A stretch of DNA of 33,521 nucleotides from CAZPHI01 sp964586425. GTDB taxonomy: Bacteria; Bacillota; Clostridia; Lachnospirales; Lachnospiraceae. Positions within the stretch are counted from its first letter, which is position 1. Each line of letters begins with the position of its first letter. The DNA is taken from NCBI GenBank assembly GCA_964586425.1, contig CAZPHI010000023.1, forward strand, positions 1-33,521, read 5' to 3'. Below, in pieces: positions 32,305-33,521 of this stretch. The notes below the pieces were generated by a model, which did no database searches, was not told the origin of the DNA, and worked only from the letters and a program-made list of their open reading frames with translations. A program made the translations under genes and the position numbers.

Positions 32305-33498
32305 TTATTTGTTTAATCCAAGCTCTTTTGCTACTTCTGCGAATTTTGGAAGTGAATTCTTAATTGTGTCGTATGATACACAGTATGCAATTCTTACATA
32401 TCCTGGACAAGCGAATGCGCTACCTGGAACAATAAGTACATTGTACTTCTTAGCAACGTCACAAAAATCTTTTTCATCAGGTGTTGGTGACTTAACAAAG
32501 AGATAGAATGCTCCCTGTGGTTTAATACACTCGAATCCAAGGTCTTTAAGTCCGTTATATAATAATTCTCTATTTCTGTTGTATACTTCTACATCACATT
32601 TTGCATCAACACACTTAGCTACAGCTCTCTGAATAAGTGATGGTGCGTTAACGAATCCCATAACACGTGTTGCAACACTTGCTGCTGCTTTGATTAATTC
32701 AGCATCATCAGCTTCGTTAGGAATTACAAGATATCCAATTCTTTCACCTGGAAGTGAAAGTGATTTGCTGTATGAATATCCAACGATAGTATTGTTGTAG
32801 TACTTTGTAAGATAAGGTACTTCAACTCCATCATATGCTAATTCTCTGTATGGTTCATCAGAGATAAGATATATCTGAGTTCCGAATTCATTCTCTTTTT
32901 CTGTAAGGATTGAAGCAAGCTTCTTAATTGTCTCCTCTGAATATACAACACCAGTTGGGTTGTTAGGAGTATTAACAATAACAGCTTTAGTCTTTGCTGT
33001 TATTTTTTCCTTGAATTCCTCAAGATTTGGCTGGAAATCAACTGTATTAGGAGACACAACAACAAGTTTTCCCTGATAATTAGCTGTATATCCTTTGTAT
33101 TCACCAAAGAATGGGGCGAATGCCATAACTTCATCACCTGGATTAAGAAGAGTCTTTAAGATTACGTTAAGACCACCTGCTGCACCAACTGTCATTACTA
33201 TATTAGTATGGTCAAATGCTGTATCGAATCTTCTATTAAGTGACTGAGCGATTGTCTCTCTTACATCATCATAACCAGCATTGCTCATATATCCATGCAC
33301 ATATATAGGACTTTCATTCTCAATAATATCTTTGATTGCATCCTCTAACTGCTGTGGTGCTGGAACATTAGGATTACCAAGACTAAAATCATATACATTC
33401 TCTGGGCCATAAATCTTGCTAAGTCTATTACCCTCTTCAAACATAGCTCTGATTACTGAGCTGTTATTAACCATTCCTACCATTGTTTCTGAAATCAT
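32305..33498 (-). CDS. Aspartate-type aminotransferase (class I/II, PLP-dependent)
   Basis: 397 residues. Features include SLGNPNVPAP near the start, the NNPTG loop (179-183), D214 in SDEPYREL and the PLP lysine K245 in YSYSKSLSLPGERIGY. The fold family covers aspartate, alanine and aromatic aminotransferases; I cannot assign the substrate. The C-terminus shows PGSAFACPGYVRIAYC, with the carboxylate-binding arginine. GGAGG is 7 bases from the ATG, and the complete gene lies within the window. It is upstream of hisC in the same direction, probably as the first or an internal gene of that operon. Confidence 0.9.
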   Translation of the reverse strand: MISETMVGMVNNSSVIRAMFEEGNRLSKIYGPENVYDFSLGNPNVPAPQQLEDAIKDIIENESPIYVHGYMSNAGYDDVRETIAQSLNRRFDTAFDHTNIVMTVGAAGGLNVILKTLLNPGDEVMAFAPFFGEYKGYTANYQGKLVVVSPNTVDFQPNLEEFKEKITAKTKAVIVNTPNNPTGVVYSEETIKKLASILTEKENEFGTQIYLISDEPYRELAYDGVEVPYLTKYYNNTIVGYSYSKSLSLPGERIGYLVIPNEADDAELIKAAASVATRVMGFVNAPSLIQRAVAKCVDAKCDVEVYNRNRELLYNGLKDLGFECIKPQGAFYLFVKSPTPDEKDFCDVAKKYNVLIVPGSAFACPGYVRIAYCVSYDTIKNSLPKFAEVAKELGLNK

Positions 33499-33521
33499 AA
33501 CTTTACCTCCATTGCGTAAAA

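Overview
The window reads as chromosomal DNA of a low-GC, anaerobic Firmicute, most likely a member of the Lachnospiraceae. This is inferred from AT-rich codon use, strong GGAGG ribosome binding sites, compact operons with intrinsic terminators, and family choices such as an unusual DHFR next to thymidylate synthase, a eukaryotic-type NADP isocitrate dehydrogenase, a SpoIID-like wall protein and PssA/Psd lipid synthesis. I see no rRNA, tRNA, CRISPR array, insertion sequence or prophage. Most of the window is core metabolism.

Layout. 1-4.3 kb: a decayed membrane-anchored protein gene (109-419), a GGDEF-EAL cyclic-di-GMP protein, a YcxB-like membrane protein and a DUF2225 zinc-site protein. 4.3-6.6 kb: glnS and a shikimate kinase, each with a promoter. 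6.7-9.5 kb: a 63-residue orphan protein, then two divergently transcribed wall-active proteins that lack recognisable signal peptides (Amidase_3-SPOR and SpoIID-like/PG-binding). 9.5-12.3 kb: a two-gene operon pairing an NhaD/ArsB-type ion transporter with a cytidylate-kinase-like protein. 12.3-18.8 kb (minus strand): ptsI, hflX, thyA, folA and a zinc-ribbon membrane protein with tandem TTVLSEE repeats, closed by a bidirectional terminator. 18.9-21.4 kb: a PF06541 membrane protein, a PgsA-like CDP-alcohol phosphotransferase and icd. 21.5-25.1 kb: divergent putP and asnB around a 19-bp palindrome. 25.1-27.6 kb: an arsR-HMA-P-type ATPase metal-efflux operon with a readable promoter, an operator and a long structured leader. 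27.8-29.3 kb: pssA-psd for phosphatidylethanolamine. 29.4-33.5 kb: a flippase-like membrane protein overlapping a PAP2 phosphatase, then hisC and an aspartate-type aminotransferase.

How the genes fit together. Two lipid-headgroup blocks (PgsA-like; PssA-Psd with PAP2 and the flippase-like protein) cover anionic and zwitterionic phospholipid synthesis and lipid-phosphate turnover. thyA-folA is a thymidylate/folate pair. The metal operon combines a sensor, a detached metal-binding domain and a pump. No single element is clearly a new biological system. The most unusual signals are the nested helices in the arsR leader, the phosphothreonine-like repeats of the zinc-ribbon protein, the transporter plus kinase-like pair, the divergent DHFR, and the internally deleted gene at the left edge. 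Start sites were re-chosen from ribosome binding sites for many genes, including four non-ATG starts.
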